From: Schaedlerella arabinosiphila
GTDB lineage: Bacteria > Bacillota > Clostridia > Lachnospirales > Lachnospiraceae
Assembly: GCF_003885045.1 (NCBI RefSeq)
Contig: NZ_RHJS01000002.1
Location: 992,001 to 1,056,000, forward strand
Length of the DNA: 64,000 nt
Direction: 5' to 3'
Positions 25,664 through 34,874 of the stretch are shown here, in pieces. A model generated the notes under the pieces. It did not search any database, was not told where the DNA came from, and worked only from the letters and a program-made list of their open reading frames with translations. The position numbers and the translations under genes were made by a program. Numbering within the stretch: the first letter of the stretch is position 1; each line of letters starts with the position of its first letter.

Positions 25664-25961
25664 ATATATTCCGGGTGTGGAAATTGAGGCATTGGATATG
25701 GTAAAAGGAACGGTTGTGCAGTCAAAGAATTTCGGAAAGGATTTCATGGCCGGAATGAAAACACTGGTCGGCGGAGAGATCGTAGGGTATACGGAAATGC
25801 TCAACGAGGCGCGGCAGATTGCGGTCAAGAGAATGGTGGATGAGGCGAAAGCACTCGGCGCGGATGCGGTGATCGGGGTAAAATACGGTTCCTCACAGAT
25901 CATGCAGGGCGCGGCGGAAGTGGTGGCCTACGGAACTGCCGTAAAATATATCAACAAGTAG
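25644..25961 (+). CDS. YbjQ-family (DUF74) protein
   Basis: This 105-residue protein is a typical YbjQ/DUF74 member: start EYIPGVEIEALDMVKGTVVQ, then ARQIAVKRMVDEAKALGADAVIG, and the end VVAYGTAVKY. The fold is a pentameric alpha-beta protein once described as heavy-metal binding; the function is unproven. Its start lies inside the end of the MerR gene, so both are translationally coupled and probably respond to the same signal. Confidence 0.9.
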   Translation: MKLLSIEYIPGVEIEALDMVKGTVVQSKNFGKDFMAGMKTLVGGEIVGYTEMLNEARQIAVKRMVDEAKALGADAVIGVKYGSSQIMQGAAEVVAYGTAVKYINK

Positions 25962-26009
25962 TAAAAAAATCTGTATGAAGCAGGCTGCTGTTTTCATGAA
26001 AAAAAGCTT

Positions 26010-26050
26010 GGCCGTGCAGACGTTCCACACAGGGGAAGGTCTGCACGGCC
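26010..26050. terminator. Terminator-like hairpin
   Basis: GGCCGTGCAGAC (26010-26021) pairs with GTCTGCACGGCC (26039-26050), a 12-bp perfect stem after the YbjQ gene. The plus strand continues TTAAAAATG, and the minus strand reads out into AAGCTTTTTTT, so the T run is better on the minus side. Confidence 0.6.
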
Positions 26051-26161
26051 TTAAAAATGTCCAGCAGGATGAATAGGCTGGATGCTGTTGCCGGAGTATC
26101 CAAAAGGTGTGATCAGCAATATATTTTTGAGGGAGGTCGGCAGTTTTTCGGCTGTTCCGTG

Positions 26162-26190
26162 TTGAGAAAAGGATGCAGGTCATGTATAAT
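26162..26190 (+). promoter_or_regulatory. Promoter of the two-component operon
   Basis: TTGAGA (26162-26167), 17 bp, TATAAT (26185-26190) with an upstream TG. It lies 48 bp before the response regulator start. Confidence 0.7.
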
Positions 26191-26238
26191 GGCAGAAGGG
26201 AAAATGTGACGAAAAATGACTGTGAAAGGTTTCGATAG

Positions 26239-26922
26239 ATGATGAAAAAAATTCTGATCGTGGAAGATGACAGAGGGCTGAACGACGGCCTTGTATATGA
26301 CCTGCAGGAGGAAGGTTACGAGGTCTGTTCCGCTCTGACAGCCTCGCTGGCCCTGGAGCTGTTCAGGATGCAGGAAATGGATCTGGTGCTGATGGACATC
26401 AACCTGCCGGACAGCGACGGATTTACGCTCTGCAGCCGGATGAAAAAGAGAAAGGATGTGCCGGTCATTTTCCTGACCGCCCGCGACCTGGAGCAGGATG
26501 AAATGCGGGGGTTTGACTGCGGCGCGGACGATTATATTACAAAACCGTTCAGCATGGTGCTGCTTCACAAACGGATTCGGGCCGTATTGAAGCGTGCCGG
26601 CGGTAATCAGGAGCAGAAGGTCTATTCGGACGGATATCTGACGGCAGATTTTGATACGGCAAATGTGTCGCTGGACGGGAAAGCTCTGCCCCTGACCCCT
26701 ACGGAATATAAGCTGATGAAGCTGTTTATAGACCACCGGGGAACGGTTTTGACGCGGCAGATGATCCTGGAACGGCTGTGGGATGTCAACGGAAACTTTG
26801 TCGATGAACACGCATTGACGGTCAATATCGGAAGGCTGCGCGGAAAAATCGAGAAGGACGGGCACAAATATATCAAGACCATATATGGGATGGGATATAT
26901 GTGGGAGGGAGAGCGCGGATGA
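26239..26922 (+). CDS. OmpR-family response regulator
   Basis: This 227-residue protein has an N-terminal receiver domain (IVEDDRG acidic pocket, phospho-acceptor Asp53 in LMDINLPD, conserved FLTARD and KPF) and a C-terminal winged helix (LTPTEYKLMKLFIDH, NVNGNFVDEHALTVNIGRLR, TIYGMGYMW). Two adjacent ATG codons at 26239 and 26242 are possible starts. The partner kinase overlaps the stop by 4 bp (ATGA). No BceAB-like transporter follows, so the target is not clear, although the kinase is of the short intramembrane type. Confidence 0.93.
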   Translation: MMKKILIVEDDRGLNDGLVYDLQEEGYEVCSALTASLALELFRMQEMDLVLMDINLPDSDGFTLCSRMKKRKDVPVIFLTARDLEQDEMRGFDCGADDYITKPFSMVLLHKRIRAVLKRAGGNQEQKVYSDGYLTADFDTANVSLDGKALPLTPTEYKLMKLFIDHRGTVLTRQMILERLWDVNGNFVDEHALTVNIGRLRGKIEKDGHKYIKTIYGMGYMWEGERG

Positions 26923-27950
26923 GAAGGGGATTCGTTTCAAAGCAGTATTCATTTCGAAGAGAGAACCGCTGCGCACTTTGCATTTGCGTTCTGATGCTGC
27001 TGTCAATTCCGGTTCTTATGTTTTTTCAGCTTGATTGGGCTGCCTATGTGGTTCTCGGGATAGGCGGATTTGCGTTTTATCTGCTGTTTCAGGCATACCA
27101 GCGCAAGGTGACAGACTTTTTTGACCAGGTCAATGAAGGAATGGATCAGATGCTTTCCATGGGAAGTGATGTTTTTCTCCCGGAAGTGGAGGATCACGAG
27201 AATGTATTTTCCCGATTTGTTTCGAAGCTGTCAAGGCTCTATGGGGCCATGCGTGTTGCCGAAGAGAATGCCGACGAGGAAAAACGTGTGATGCAGGGGA
27301 TGATCGCAGACCTTTCTCATCAGATCAAGACTCCTGTAGCCAATATCAAGATGGATCTGGAACTGCTCTCCAAAAGACAGATGTCTCCCAAAAGGCAGCA
27401 GGAATTTTTGGGACGGACACTGCATGAGGCAGATAAGATGGATTTTCTGATCCAGTCCATTATTAAGATGAGCCGGCTGGAAAGCGGTGCGATCCAGATA
27501 CTCCCTGAGCAGGCCGACCTGGCGCGAACCCTGGCAAATGCGCTGCTGAGCGTGAGCGCTGGGGCAAGCCAGAAGGAGATCGGGATCACCGTGGACTGTC
27601 CTCAGCCGCTGATCGTCCGGCATGATCCGAAGTGGACGGAAGAGGCCCTTTTCAACCTTCTGGACAATGCGGTAAAGTATTCTGCGCAGGCGGAAACCAT
27701 AGAAATCCGTGTGGAAATGCGTGAGGCCGGGGTATATCTTTTGATCACGGATCACGGGATGGGGATTCCGGAAGAATGGCAGGGGGCAGTCTTTTCCAAA
27801 TTTTTCCGCGCGCCCTCTGTCCACAATCTGCCGGGAGCCGGCGTGGGGCTTTATTTGACCCGCCAGATTCTGGAAGCGCAGGGGTGCTATGTGACGGTAA
27901 AGTCGGCTGTGGGGGAAGGGAGTACGTTTTCGGTACAATTTTTGGGCTGA
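26919..27950 (+). CDS. Sensor histidine kinase
   Basis: This 343-residue kinase has two membrane segments near the N-terminus (about residues 23-55: CICVLMLLSIPVLMFF and AYVVLGIGGFAFYLLF) with a very short extracellular loop, then DHp with phospho-acceptor His134 (LSHQIKTPVANIK) and an HATPase domain with the N, G1 and G2 boxes NLLDNAVKY, DHGMGIP and GAGVGLYLT. The ATG at 26919 overlaps the response regulator stop and is preferred over the ATG at 26901. The intramembrane-sensing layout resembles cell-envelope stress kinases. Confidence 0.92.
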   Translation: MRRGFVSKQYSFRRENRCALCICVLMLLSIPVLMFFQLDWAAYVVLGIGGFAFYLLFQAYQRKVTDFFDQVNEGMDQMLSMGSDVFLPEVEDHENVFSRFVSKLSRLYGAMRVAEENADEEKRVMQGMIADLSHQIKTPVANIKMDLELLSKRQMSPKRQQEFLGRTLHEADKMDFLIQSIIKMSRLESGAIQILPEQADLARTLANALLSVSAGASQKEIGITVDCPQPLIVRHDPKWTEEALFNLLDNAVKYSAQAETIEIRVEMREAGVYLLITDHGMGIPEEWQGAVFSKFFRAPSVHNLPGAGVGLYLTRQILEAQGCYVTVKSAVGEGSTFSVQFLG

Positions 27951-27988
27951 ATTTTAGATAGAGGCTTTATAAAATTTTTATTTTTGAA

Positions 27989-28015
27989 TTAGCACTCACT
28001 GGTTGACAGTGCTAA
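27989..28015. promoter_or_regulatory. CIRCE operator (HrcA-binding site)
   Basis: TTAGCACTC-N9-CAGTGCTAA matches the CIRCE consensus TTAGCACTC-N9-GAGTGCTAA with one mismatch. It lies 86 bp before the clpB start and overlaps the -35 box, so HrcA would repress the gene until heat stress. Confidence 0.9.
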
Positions 28016-28031
28016 TAATGCGTGTTATTGT
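28003..28031 (+). promoter_or_regulatory. clpB promoter overlapping CIRCE
   Basis: TTGACA (28003-28008) with a weaker -10 TATTGT (28026-28031) at 17-bp spacing. The -35 lies inside the CIRCE inverted repeat. Confidence 0.55.
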
Positions 28032-28100
28032 TATATTGTCAGTAGAACAACACAACAAAAATTAAGAGTACTTCTGGAAAATAGACGAGGAGGTTTTGGT

Positions 28101-30686
28101 ATGAATATAAATAAATTTACGCAAAATTCCATGCAGGCCGTGCAGGCTTGTGAGAAATTGGCTTACGATTATGGAAATCAGGAGATCGCCCAGGAGCATC
28201 TGCTGTATGGGCTGATCACGCAGGACGACAGCCTGATTTTAAAATTACTGGAAAAGATGGGATTCCAGGCATCCTATGTCGTGAACCGGGTGGAGGAGAT
28301 GCTTTCAAAGCGCCCCAAGGTACAGGGTGGCAAGGTTTTTGTCGGGCAGGATCTGAACAATGTCCTGATCCACGCGGAGGATGAGGCCGCGCAGATGGGG
28401 GACGAATATGTCTCCGTGGAGCACCTTTTCCTTGCGCTTCTGAAGTATGCCGGACGGGAGATGAAAGCGTTTTTGAAGGAAATGGGTATCAGCCGGGAAG
28501 GATTTCTGCAGGCGCTGTCTTCCGTCCGGGGCAACCAGAGGGTGACCAGCGACAACCCGGAGGCGACTTATGACACGCTGAACAAGTACGGACAGGATCT
28601 GGTGGAGCGTGCCCGGGATCAGAAGCTGGATCCGGTCATCGGCCGTGATGAGGAGATCCGGAACGTGGTGCGTATCCTGTCCAGAAAGACGAAGAACAAT
28701 CCGGTGCTGATCGGGGAGCCGGGGGTCGGCAAGACGGCCGTGGTGGAAGGGCTTGCCCAGAGGATCGTAAAGGGAGACGTGCCGGAAGGGCTGAAAGAAA
28801 AGACTATTTTCTCACTGGATATGGGCGCGCTGGTTGCCGGCGCAAAATACCGGGGAGAATTTGAAGAACGTCTGAAAGCCGTTCTGGAGGAAGTGAAGAA
28901 CAGTGACGGCAGGATCATCCTGTTTATTGATGAGCTGCATACCATTGTAGGCGCAGGCAAGACAGACGGCGCCATGGATGCGGGAAATATGCTAAAGCCC
29001 ATGCTGGCCCGGGGGGAGCTGCACTGCATCGGCGCCACCACGCTGGACGAGTACCGCCAGTACATCGAGAAGGACGCGGCGCTGGAGCGGCGGTTCCAGC
29101 CGGTACTGGTAGAGGAACCGACGGTGGAGGACGCGATTTCCATCCTCCGCGGACTGAAAGAGCGATATGAAGTGTTCCACGGCGTGAAGATTACGGACAG
29201 CGCCCTGGTGGCGGCGGCCATGCTGTCCGATCGGTATATTTCCGACCGGTTCCTGCCGGATAAGGCCATCGATCTGGTGGACGAAGCCTGTGCGCTGATC
29301 AAAACGGAGCTGGATTCCATGCCCACAGAGCTGGATGAACTGAGCCGCCGGGTGATGCAGTTGGAGATTGAAGAGGAAGCGCTGAAAAAAGAGGACGACC
29401 GTCTGAGCCAGGAGCGTCTTGTCCATCTGCAGGAGGAACTGGCCGAACTGCGGGAAGAATTTTCCGGCAAAAAAGCCCAGTGGGATAATGAAAAATCCTC
29501 CGTGGAGAGAGTGCAGAAGATCCGGGAGGAGATCGAGCAGGTCAACAAGGAGATACAGAAGGCGCAGCAGGACTATGACCTGAACAAAGCGGCGGAGCTC
29601 CAGTACGGGCGTCTCCCTCAGCTGAAAAAGCAGTTGGAGACCGAAGAGGAGCGGGTCAGGGAGAAGGAGCTTTCACTGGTTCATGAGGCTGTGACGGATG
29701 AGGAGATCGCCAGGATCATTTCCCGGTGGACGGGAATCCCGGTGGCGAAGCTGAACGAGAGCGAGCGCAGCAAGACTCTGCATCTGGGGGACGAGCTGCA
29801 TAAGCGGGTGATCGGGCAGGAACAGGGCGTGGAGCTTGTGACAGAGGCCATCATCCGCTCCAAGGCCGGCATCAAGGACCCGTCTAAGCCCATCGGGTCG
29901 TTTCTGTTCCTGGGGCCTACCGGCGTGGGCAAGACGGAACTGGCAAAGGCGCTGGCGCAGAGCCTGTTTGACGATGAAAACAATATGGTTCGGATTGATA
30001 TGAGCGAATATATGGAGAAGTATTCGGTATCCCGCCTGATCGGAGCGCCTCCGGGATATGTGGGATACGACGAGGGCGGCCAGCTTACCGAAGCAGTCCG
30101 CAGGAAGCCTTATTCCGTGGTGCTTTTTGATGAAGTGGAAAAAGCGCATCCGGACGTGTTCAACGTACTTCTGCAGGTGCTGGACGATGGACGGATCACC
30201 GATTCCCAGGGGCGGACGGTGGACTTTAAGAATACCATCCTGATCATGACCTCCAACATCGGTGCCCATTTCCTGCTGGAGGGCATCCAGGGAGACGGTA
30301 CGCTGACAGAGGAAAGCCAGTCCATGGTGATGAACGAACTGCGCGGGCATTTCCGGCCTGAATTTCTGAACCGGCTGGACGAGATCATCATGTTTAAGCC
30401 GCTGACAAAATCCAATATCAGCGGGATCATTGACCTGTTGGTGGCGGATGTCAACAAGCGGCTGGAAGAGAAGGAACTGTCCATCGAGCTGACGGAAAGC
30501 GCCAAAGGCTTTGTGGTGGAAGGTGGTTACGATCCCATGTACGGCGCGCGGCCGCTGAAGAGGTACCTTCAGAAACACGTGGAGACATTGGCCGCGAAGC
30601 TGATCCTGGCAGGAAATGTGGGCCGGGGCGACAGGATCGTGATTGATGCGGCGGACGGAAAGCTGGAAGGGCGGTGCTCCCATTGA
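28101..30686 (+). CDS. clpB: ATP-dependent disaggregase ClpB
   Basis: This 861-residue Hsp100 chaperone remodels aggregated proteins with DnaK. It has the ClpN domain ([20 protein letters not shown]), AAA1 with Walker A GEPGVGKT (about 204-211) and Walker [11 protein letters not shown], the coiled middle domain (about 405-525, [20 protein letters not shown]) that distinguishes ClpB from ClpC, and AAA2 with GPTGVGKT and [15 protein letters not shown]. The length is normal. A CIRCE element overlaps the promoter, and GAGGAGG precedes the start. Adjacent genes appear unrelated. Confidence 0.97.
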   Translation: MNINKFTQNSMQAVQACEKLAYDYGNQEIAQEHLLYGLITQDDSLILKLLEKMGFQASYVVNRVEEMLSKRPKVQGGKVFVGQDLNNVLIHAEDEAAQMGDEYVSVEHLFLALLKYAGREMKAFLKEMGISREGFLQALSSVRGNQRVTSDNPEATYDTLNKYGQDLVERARDQKLDPVIGRDEEIRNVVRILSRKTKNNPVLIGEPGVGKTAVVEGLAQRIVKGDVPEGLKEKTIFSLDMGALVAGAKYRGEFEERLKAVLEEVKNSDGRIILFIDELHTIVGAGKTDGAMDAGNMLKPMLARGELHCIGATTLDEYRQYIEKDAALERRFQPVLVEEPTVEDAISILRGLKERYEVFHGVKITDSALVAAAMLSDRYISDRFLPDKAIDLVDEACALIKTELDSMPTELDELSRRVMQLEIEEEALKKEDDRLSQERLVHLQEELAELREEFSGKKAQWDNEKSSVERVQKIREEIEQVNKEIQKAQQDYDLNKAAELQYGRLPQLKKQLETEEERVREKELSLVHEAVTDEEIARIISRWTGIPVAKLNESERSKTLHLGDELHKRVIGQEQGVELVTEAIIRSKAGIKDPSKPIGSFLFLGPTGVGKTELAKALAQSLFDDENNMVRIDMSEYMEKYSVSRLIGAPPGYVGYDEGGQLTEAVRRKPYSVVLFDEVEKAHPDVFNVLLQVLDDGRITDSQGRTVDFKNTILIMTSNIGAHFLLEGIQGDGTLTEESQSMVMNELRGHFRPEFLNRLDEIIMFKPLTKSNISGIIDLLVADVNKRLEEKELSIELTESAKGFVVEGGYDPMYGARPLKRYLQKHVETLAAKLILAGNVGRGDRIVIDAADGKLEGRCSH

Positions 30687-30728
30687 GGTGCAGGTTTCTG
30701 TAATGATCAGTATAAGAGAATAAAGAGG

Positions 30729-30763
30729 CTGCAGTTCGCCGGCATCAGACCGGCGGACTGCAG
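30729..30763 (+). other. Hairpin after clpB
   Basis: CTGCAGTTCGCCGG pairs with CCGGCGGACTGCAG over 14 bp (one G-T pair) around a 7-nt loop. It lacks a T run but precedes the terminator at 30771-30811. Confidence 0.5.
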
Positions 30764-30770
30764 CAAGAAG

Positions 30771-30811
30771 TGCGTTTTCGTTGTCATCAGACAGCAGACG
30801 CGCTTTTTTAT
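30771..30811 (+). terminator. Probable clpB terminator
   Basis: GTGCGT and ACGCGC with an inner TGTC/GACA form a hairpin followed by TTTTTTATTTT. It lies about 90 bp after the clpB stop. Confidence 0.5.
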
Positions 30812-30830
30812 TTTCCGCGAAGCGCTGTAT

Positions 30831-31361
30831 TCAGGCTCCATGGCCTGGTTCCATGCGGCGGCCATCCGGATCAGAAGCGGAAAATAAAGCAATCGCTGTG
30901 ATGCCTGTATGGCCGGAACAGTGGATGTATTCCCAGCCTTTTTCACGGTGTTCCAGTATATATTTCCTAAAGCTTGTGGATTCGAAAGTCTTTACATAGG
31001 CAGCCTTGTAAAAATGACTATCTTCCGTCAACCTCAGTTTAAACAGGGACAGGCCCGGACGGGCCTTCTCGCAGATCCAGCCTTCATTTCCCCACGCATT
31101 CAGCTTTTCTTCCAGCCCTGCAAGGCTGCAGTAGCCAATGCAGAACCAGGCGCCGGATGTTCCTCTTTCCGCCTGCCGATATGCGTAAAAAGAGACCGAA
31201 TATACAGCGGTGAATATCACCGCCAGACTGATCAGCAGCATGTACAGCGGAATATGGAAACGTCCCGGTACAGGCAGGATCTCACATACGGCCAAAGCGC
31301 ATACGGTGAAGAAAAGGGCGGTCTTGAAAGCTTCTTTACATGCGATTTCATTTTGTTTCAT
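30831..31361 (-). CDS. DUF2812-like membrane protein
   Basis: This 176-residue protein begins with two hydrophobic segments (around ALFFTVCALAVCEILPV and IPLYMLLISLAVIFTAVYSV), then a soluble part in which LEEKLNAWGNEGWICEKARPG, LFKLRLTEDSHFYKAAYV and REKGWEYIHCSG recall the repeated E-KGW pattern of DUF2812 proteins. Those are often paired with PadR regulators; none is adjacent here. GGAGG lies about 12 nt before the start. The function is unknown and the DUF assignment is moderately sure. Confidence 0.6.
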   Translation of the reverse strand: MKQNEIACKEAFKTALFFTVCALAVCEILPVPGRFHIPLYMLLISLAVIFTAVYSVSFYAYRQAERGTSGAWFCIGYCSLAGLEEKLNAWGNEGWICEKARPGLSLFKLRLTEDSHFYKAAYVKTFESTSFRKYILEHREKGWEYIHCSGHTGITAIALFSASDPDGRRMEPGHGA

Positions 31362-31526
31362 AAAATAAAAATCCTCCTTCTTTTTTCAGCGATAAGATCA
31401 TTATAAAGGATGTGTGAAAAAAGAGGGGAGGATTGCCTGAAATGTCCTTTATACTGCTTGAAACACTTTGGCAGTGGGTGTGCTGGATTCTTTTTGGGGT
31501 CTATAATCAATTGTTATAAATAATAA

Positions 31527-31544
31527 TTGTGTCAAATGACACAA
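31527..31544. promoter_or_regulatory. Distal operator, TGTGTCA-AA-TGACACA type
   Basis: TTGTGTCAAATGACACAA is a perfect inverted repeat with 8-bp arms around AA. It shares the GTGTCA-N2-TGACAC core with the site at 31712-31725, about 180 bp away. Confidence 0.65.
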
Positions 31545-31711
31545 AAAGGAAAATTATGAAAAAATTGGAAATGTTGTAAATGTAGAAATTTGTAAAGTTT
31601 TATTGTATATTATGCACAATTGACTAGAGAAAAGAAATGTGATACTGTTTAAATACAAACAATATATTGTTGGAATGCATGCTGATAGAAACAAGAAACA
31701 AAAAATTAAAA

Positions 31712-31725
31712 GTGTCATATGACAC
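31712..31725. promoter_or_regulatory. Proximal operator, GTGTCA-TA-TGACAC
   Basis: GTGTCATATGACAC is a perfect 14-bp palindrome ending 14 bp before the start codon of the first island gene. A protein bound here would overlap the leader; the SorC regulator at 38108 is the only regulator encoded in the island and is the candidate. Confidence 0.65.
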
Positions 31726-31739
31726 AGAAGGGAAATCCT

Positions 31740-32288
31740 ATGAAACGAAGTGAATATAACAAAATTAAACAAGAAGGGCTGGAACTGATGCGCAAGAGCG
31801 GGCTGTATCTTACGCCGGATGAAGAAGAGAGAATGGAAGTGACGGATTTTGGTTTAAATGATCCGTATCATGAAGGGCTCATGCTTCATGTCTATGTGAA
31901 TACAAAGAGATGCTGTGCGAAAGAATTGCCAATGCTGCCCGGACAGATCTGTGCGGAACACAGACATCCGCCATTGAGTCCGGAGAACCCAGGAAAAGAG
32001 GAGACATTCCGCTGCAGATACGGAGAAGTATATATTCATGTTCCGGGTGAGCCTACTTTGAATCCCAAGGCGAAGATTCCGGCAGGAAAAGAAGATGTGT
32101 ATACGGTATGGCATGAGATTGTTCTGAAAAAAGGAGAACAGTATACTCTGGCTCCAAATACGAAGCACTGGTTCCAGGCAGGCCCGGAGGGTGCGGTTGT
32201 TTCAGAATTTTCATCATACAGCGATGACGGAACAGATGTGTATACAGACCCTGCCATTACCAGATTCACCACGATAGAAGAGGACTGA
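31740..32288 (+). CDS. D-lyxose/D-mannose ketol-isomerase, cupin type
   Basis: This 182-residue cupin protein matches the D-lyxose isomerase family, which interconverts D-lyxose with D-xylulose and D-mannose with D-fructose. The metal ligands are visible: EHRHPP (His74, His76), KEETF (Glu87) and NTKHWFQAG (His143). The start is the ATG at 31740 after GAAGGGA; an earlier in-frame ATG at 31719 lies inside the palindromic operator. It is the first gene of the island and links the mannosidase genes to pentose or hexose metabolism. Which sugar is the natural substrate is not decided by the sequence. Confidence 0.85.
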   Translation: MKRSEYNKIKQEGLELMRKSGLYLTPDEEERMEVTDFGLNDPYHEGLMLHVYVNTKRCCAKELPMLPGQICAEHRHPPLSPENPGKEETFRCRYGEVYIHVPGEPTLNPKAKIPAGKEDVYTVWHEIVLKKGEQYTLAPNTKHWFQAGPEGAVVSEFSSYSDDGTDVYTDPAITRFTTIEED

Positions 32289-32291
32289 TCA

Positions 32292-34859
32292 GTGATAAGA
32301 TGTAAATTAGGCGGCGCTTCCTGGAAGTTCCGCGCGTGCGGAGATGAAAAGTGGTATAAAGCCTGTGTTCCGGGAACACTGTTTTTAGATATGATGCAAA
32401 ATGGCATTATAGAAAATCCCTATTATCGTTTTAATGAGAGGCAGTTCGCCGAATTGGCGAAAAGGGATTATGAATACAGAAGCGTATTTTGTGTAGATGA
32501 AAAAATAAAAAAGAAAGAGAATCAGGTTCTGGTATTTGAAGGGCTTGATACGATTACATCTATCTTTTTGAACGGGGAGAAAATAGCGGACACAGATAAT
32601 ATGCACCGTACATATCGTTTTGAAGTGGGGAGGCTGCTGAAACAGGGCGAAAACGAAATACATATCCTTTTTTATTCGCCTGTAAAGTATATAGAAGAAC
32701 AGCATAAAGCGCATCCGCTTCCGGAGTTTAATACGGCAAGTCCCCACGGATTTTCCCAGATCCGAAAGATTCATAGTTCCTTTGGATGGGATGCGGAGCC
32801 TGTTGTCCCGGATTCGGGGATCTGGAGAGACGTATATCTGGAAGCTTATGACCAGGTGAAGCTGGATCATATATATGTGCGCCAGCGGCATCAGGATAAA
32901 AAAGTCTGGCTGGACGCGGAGGTGTATCTGGATCAATATACCCAAAGGCCATCTTTGAGTATATGCCCTTCTAAAACAGGAGCATTATCCGGAAAGTCTC
33001 CCTCTGAAGAATACCGGGTTCATATGCGGCTGGAGGACCCGGACGGTATCTTGAAAGCAGAGGGGAATGTAAGCATTGCCGATGGGAGAGGGATCTGGAA
33101 TATCGCGGTTGATGATCCTCAGCTTTGGTGGCCAAACGGTTACGGAGAGCAGACATTATATAAATTGTCGGCAGCATTGGTGCAGGAATTGGAAGAGGGA
33201 GAGGCAGAAGACCGGACAGAGATACAGATCGGCCTTAGAAAAGCAGAAGTCAGAAAAGAACCGGACAGATGGGGAGAATCATTCGCATTTTATATCAATG
33301 ATGTTCCGGTTTACGCAAAAGGCGGATGCTATACACCGCCAGATAAGTTTTTGACACTCTGCAGAGGGAAGAGGCATGAAGACCTGATTCGATATTGTGC
33401 GCAGGCAAATTTCAACTGTATTCGTGTCTGGGGCGGCGCTGTATTTCCGGATGATGAGTTTTATGACTTGTGTGACAGATATGGAATATTGGTATGGCAG
33501 GATCTGATGTTCGCATGTGCCCTGTACCATGTGACGGATGCATTTGTTGATAATATCAGTGCGGAAACCAGGGATAATGTCATACGGCTGAGAAATCATC
33601 CTTCCTTGATGCTCTGGTGCGGAAGCAATGAAAATGAGTGGTTTCATGATTTTGAACATGAACTGGAAGGGCTTACATATGAACTGCGCATGGATAATCT
33701 GAGACAATATGAAGTTCATTTGAAAGAGGTGGTCAGAAAGTATGATCCGGACCGGCTGTATTGGCCAAGCTCCCCTTCCAGCGGCGGCGGATATAAAGAT
33801 CCGAACGGATATGAAAAAGGCGATGTGCACTGCTGGTATGTCTGGTATCTGCCTGCCAAGCCATATACATTTTACAGGGAGTGCAAAGCCAGGTTCGTAA
33901 GCGAATTTGGACTGGAATCGTTTCAGAGCATAAAGACGCTTTGCCATTATATGGAACCGGAAGATATGAGTCCAAATTCTGAAGTGATGGACTTTATGCA
34001 AAGATGCAGCGATAACCACTGCAACATGGGAAACGGCAAGATTATGAGCTATATTTTTCAGGAGGTCAGGCCGCCTGAAAATTTCAGGGAGTATGTATAT
34101 GCCTCGCAATATGCCCAGGCAGAAGGGATTAAATATGGAGCCTGTCATTTTCGAAGAATGAAGCCCAGATGTATGGGAAGCCTTTACTGGCAGATCGTTG
34201 ATTGTTTTCCTGGGACGACCTGGTCGGGGATCGACTATGAATATCGCTGGAAAATCCTTCATTATTATGCAAAAAGATTTTATCAGAATACAATGATCAG
34301 TGCATCTGAGCATGAAAAAATGATAGATCTGTATGTTGTACATGACGGTCAGGAAGGATTTGATGCAAAGGTTCAATGGGCGTTGAGGAAGAATGACGGG
34401 ATATGTATAAAATGTGATGAGAAAGAAGTCTTTGTAAAAGGGGACAGTTCAGAGTTGGTGCGGACACTTGATTTTTCAGACAGTATCAATGAAGAGAGCA
34501 AAACGGAATGTTATCTGGAGTTTCAGATCACCGACTGCAAGGGAATGACGATCAGCAGCGATACGCATCTGTTTGTAAAACCGAAGCATTTTCAGTTTCT
34601 TGCCCCGCAACTGTCCTGGCATGTCAAAGAGGAAGGAGAGGAATTTCAGATAGAGCTGCAGACGGATGTGTATACAAAATGCATCTTCCTGGATTTGGAA
34701 AAAGCGGACGCAATTTTTTCGGACAATTGTTTTGATCTGTCGCCAGGGCAGAAAAAGACAGTGTGTATCAGGAAAGGCGAGATGAGCAGCGTGATATCAA
34801 AAGAAGAACTGGAAAGAGAGCTATGCTGTCAATGTTTGAATACCCTTGGAAAAGGGTGA
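32292..34859 (+). CDS. GH2 beta-mannosidase
   Basis: This 855-residue enzyme has the layout of intracellular exo-beta-mannosidases: an N-terminal jelly roll (FRACGDEKWYKACVPGTLFLD), an immunoglobulin-like domain, a TIM barrel with acid/base Glu447 (LWCGSNENEW) and nucleophile Glu538 (FVSEFGLESF), and C-terminal beta domains. CIRVWGGAVFPDDEFYDLCD is typical of beta-mannosidases. No signal peptide is present. The start is a GTG 3 bp after the isomerase stop, with GAGG upstream. It likely releases mannose from imported beta-mannosides such as mannan or N-glycan core fragments. Confidence 0.88.
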   Translation: MIRCKLGGASWKFRACGDEKWYKACVPGTLFLDMMQNGIIENPYYRFNERQFAELAKRDYEYRSVFCVDEKIKKKENQVLVFEGLDTITSIFLNGEKIADTDNMHRTYRFEVGRLLKQGENEIHILFYSPVKYIEEQHKAHPLPEFNTASPHGFSQIRKIHSSFGWDAEPVVPDSGIWRDVYLEAYDQVKLDHIYVRQRHQDKKVWLDAEVYLDQYTQRPSLSICPSKTGALSGKSPSEEYRVHMRLEDPDGILKAEGNVSIADGRGIWNIAVDDPQLWWPNGYGEQTLYKLSAALVQELEEGEAEDRTEIQIGLRKAEVRKEPDRWGESFAFYINDVPVYAKGGCYTPPDKFLTLCRGKRHEDLIRYCAQANFNCIRVWGGAVFPDDEFYDLCDRYGILVWQDLMFACALYHVTDAFVDNISAETRDNVIRLRNHPSLMLWCGSNENEWFHDFEHELEGLTYELRMDNLRQYEVHLKEVVRKYDPDRLYWPSSPSSGGGYKDPNGYEKGDVHCWYVWYLPAKPYTFYRECKARFVSEFGLESFQSIKTLCHYMEPEDMSPNSEVMDFMQRCSDNHCNMGNGKIMSYIFQEVRPPENFREYVYASQYAQAEGIKYGACHFRRMKPRCMGSLYWQIVDCFPGTTWSGIDYEYRWKILHYYAKRFYQNTMISASEHEKMIDLYVVHDGQEGFDAKVQWALRKNDGICIKCDEKEVFVKGDSSELVRTLDFSDSINEESKTECYLEFQITDCKGMTISSDTHLFVKPKHFQFLAPQLSWHVKEEGEEFQIELQTDVYTKCIFLDLEKADAIFSDNCFDLSPGQKKTVCIRKGEMSSVISKEELERELCCQCLNTLGKG

Positions 34860-34874
34860 TGATGGAGGAAAATT

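Larger units (their letters stand above)
31362..31739. other. AT-rich regulatory gap with paired palindromes
   Basis: This 378-bp gap precedes the carbohydrate island and is clearly more AT-rich than its surroundings. It holds two related palindromes (31527-31544 and 31712-31725) and a possible promoter, TTGACT (31620-31625), 17 bp, TACTGT (31643-31648). I see no gene in it. Confidence 0.6.

Noticed and set aside
33279..34376. 365-residue open frame on the minus strand
   Set aside because: It is antisense to the GH2 catalytic domain with its conserved Glu residues.
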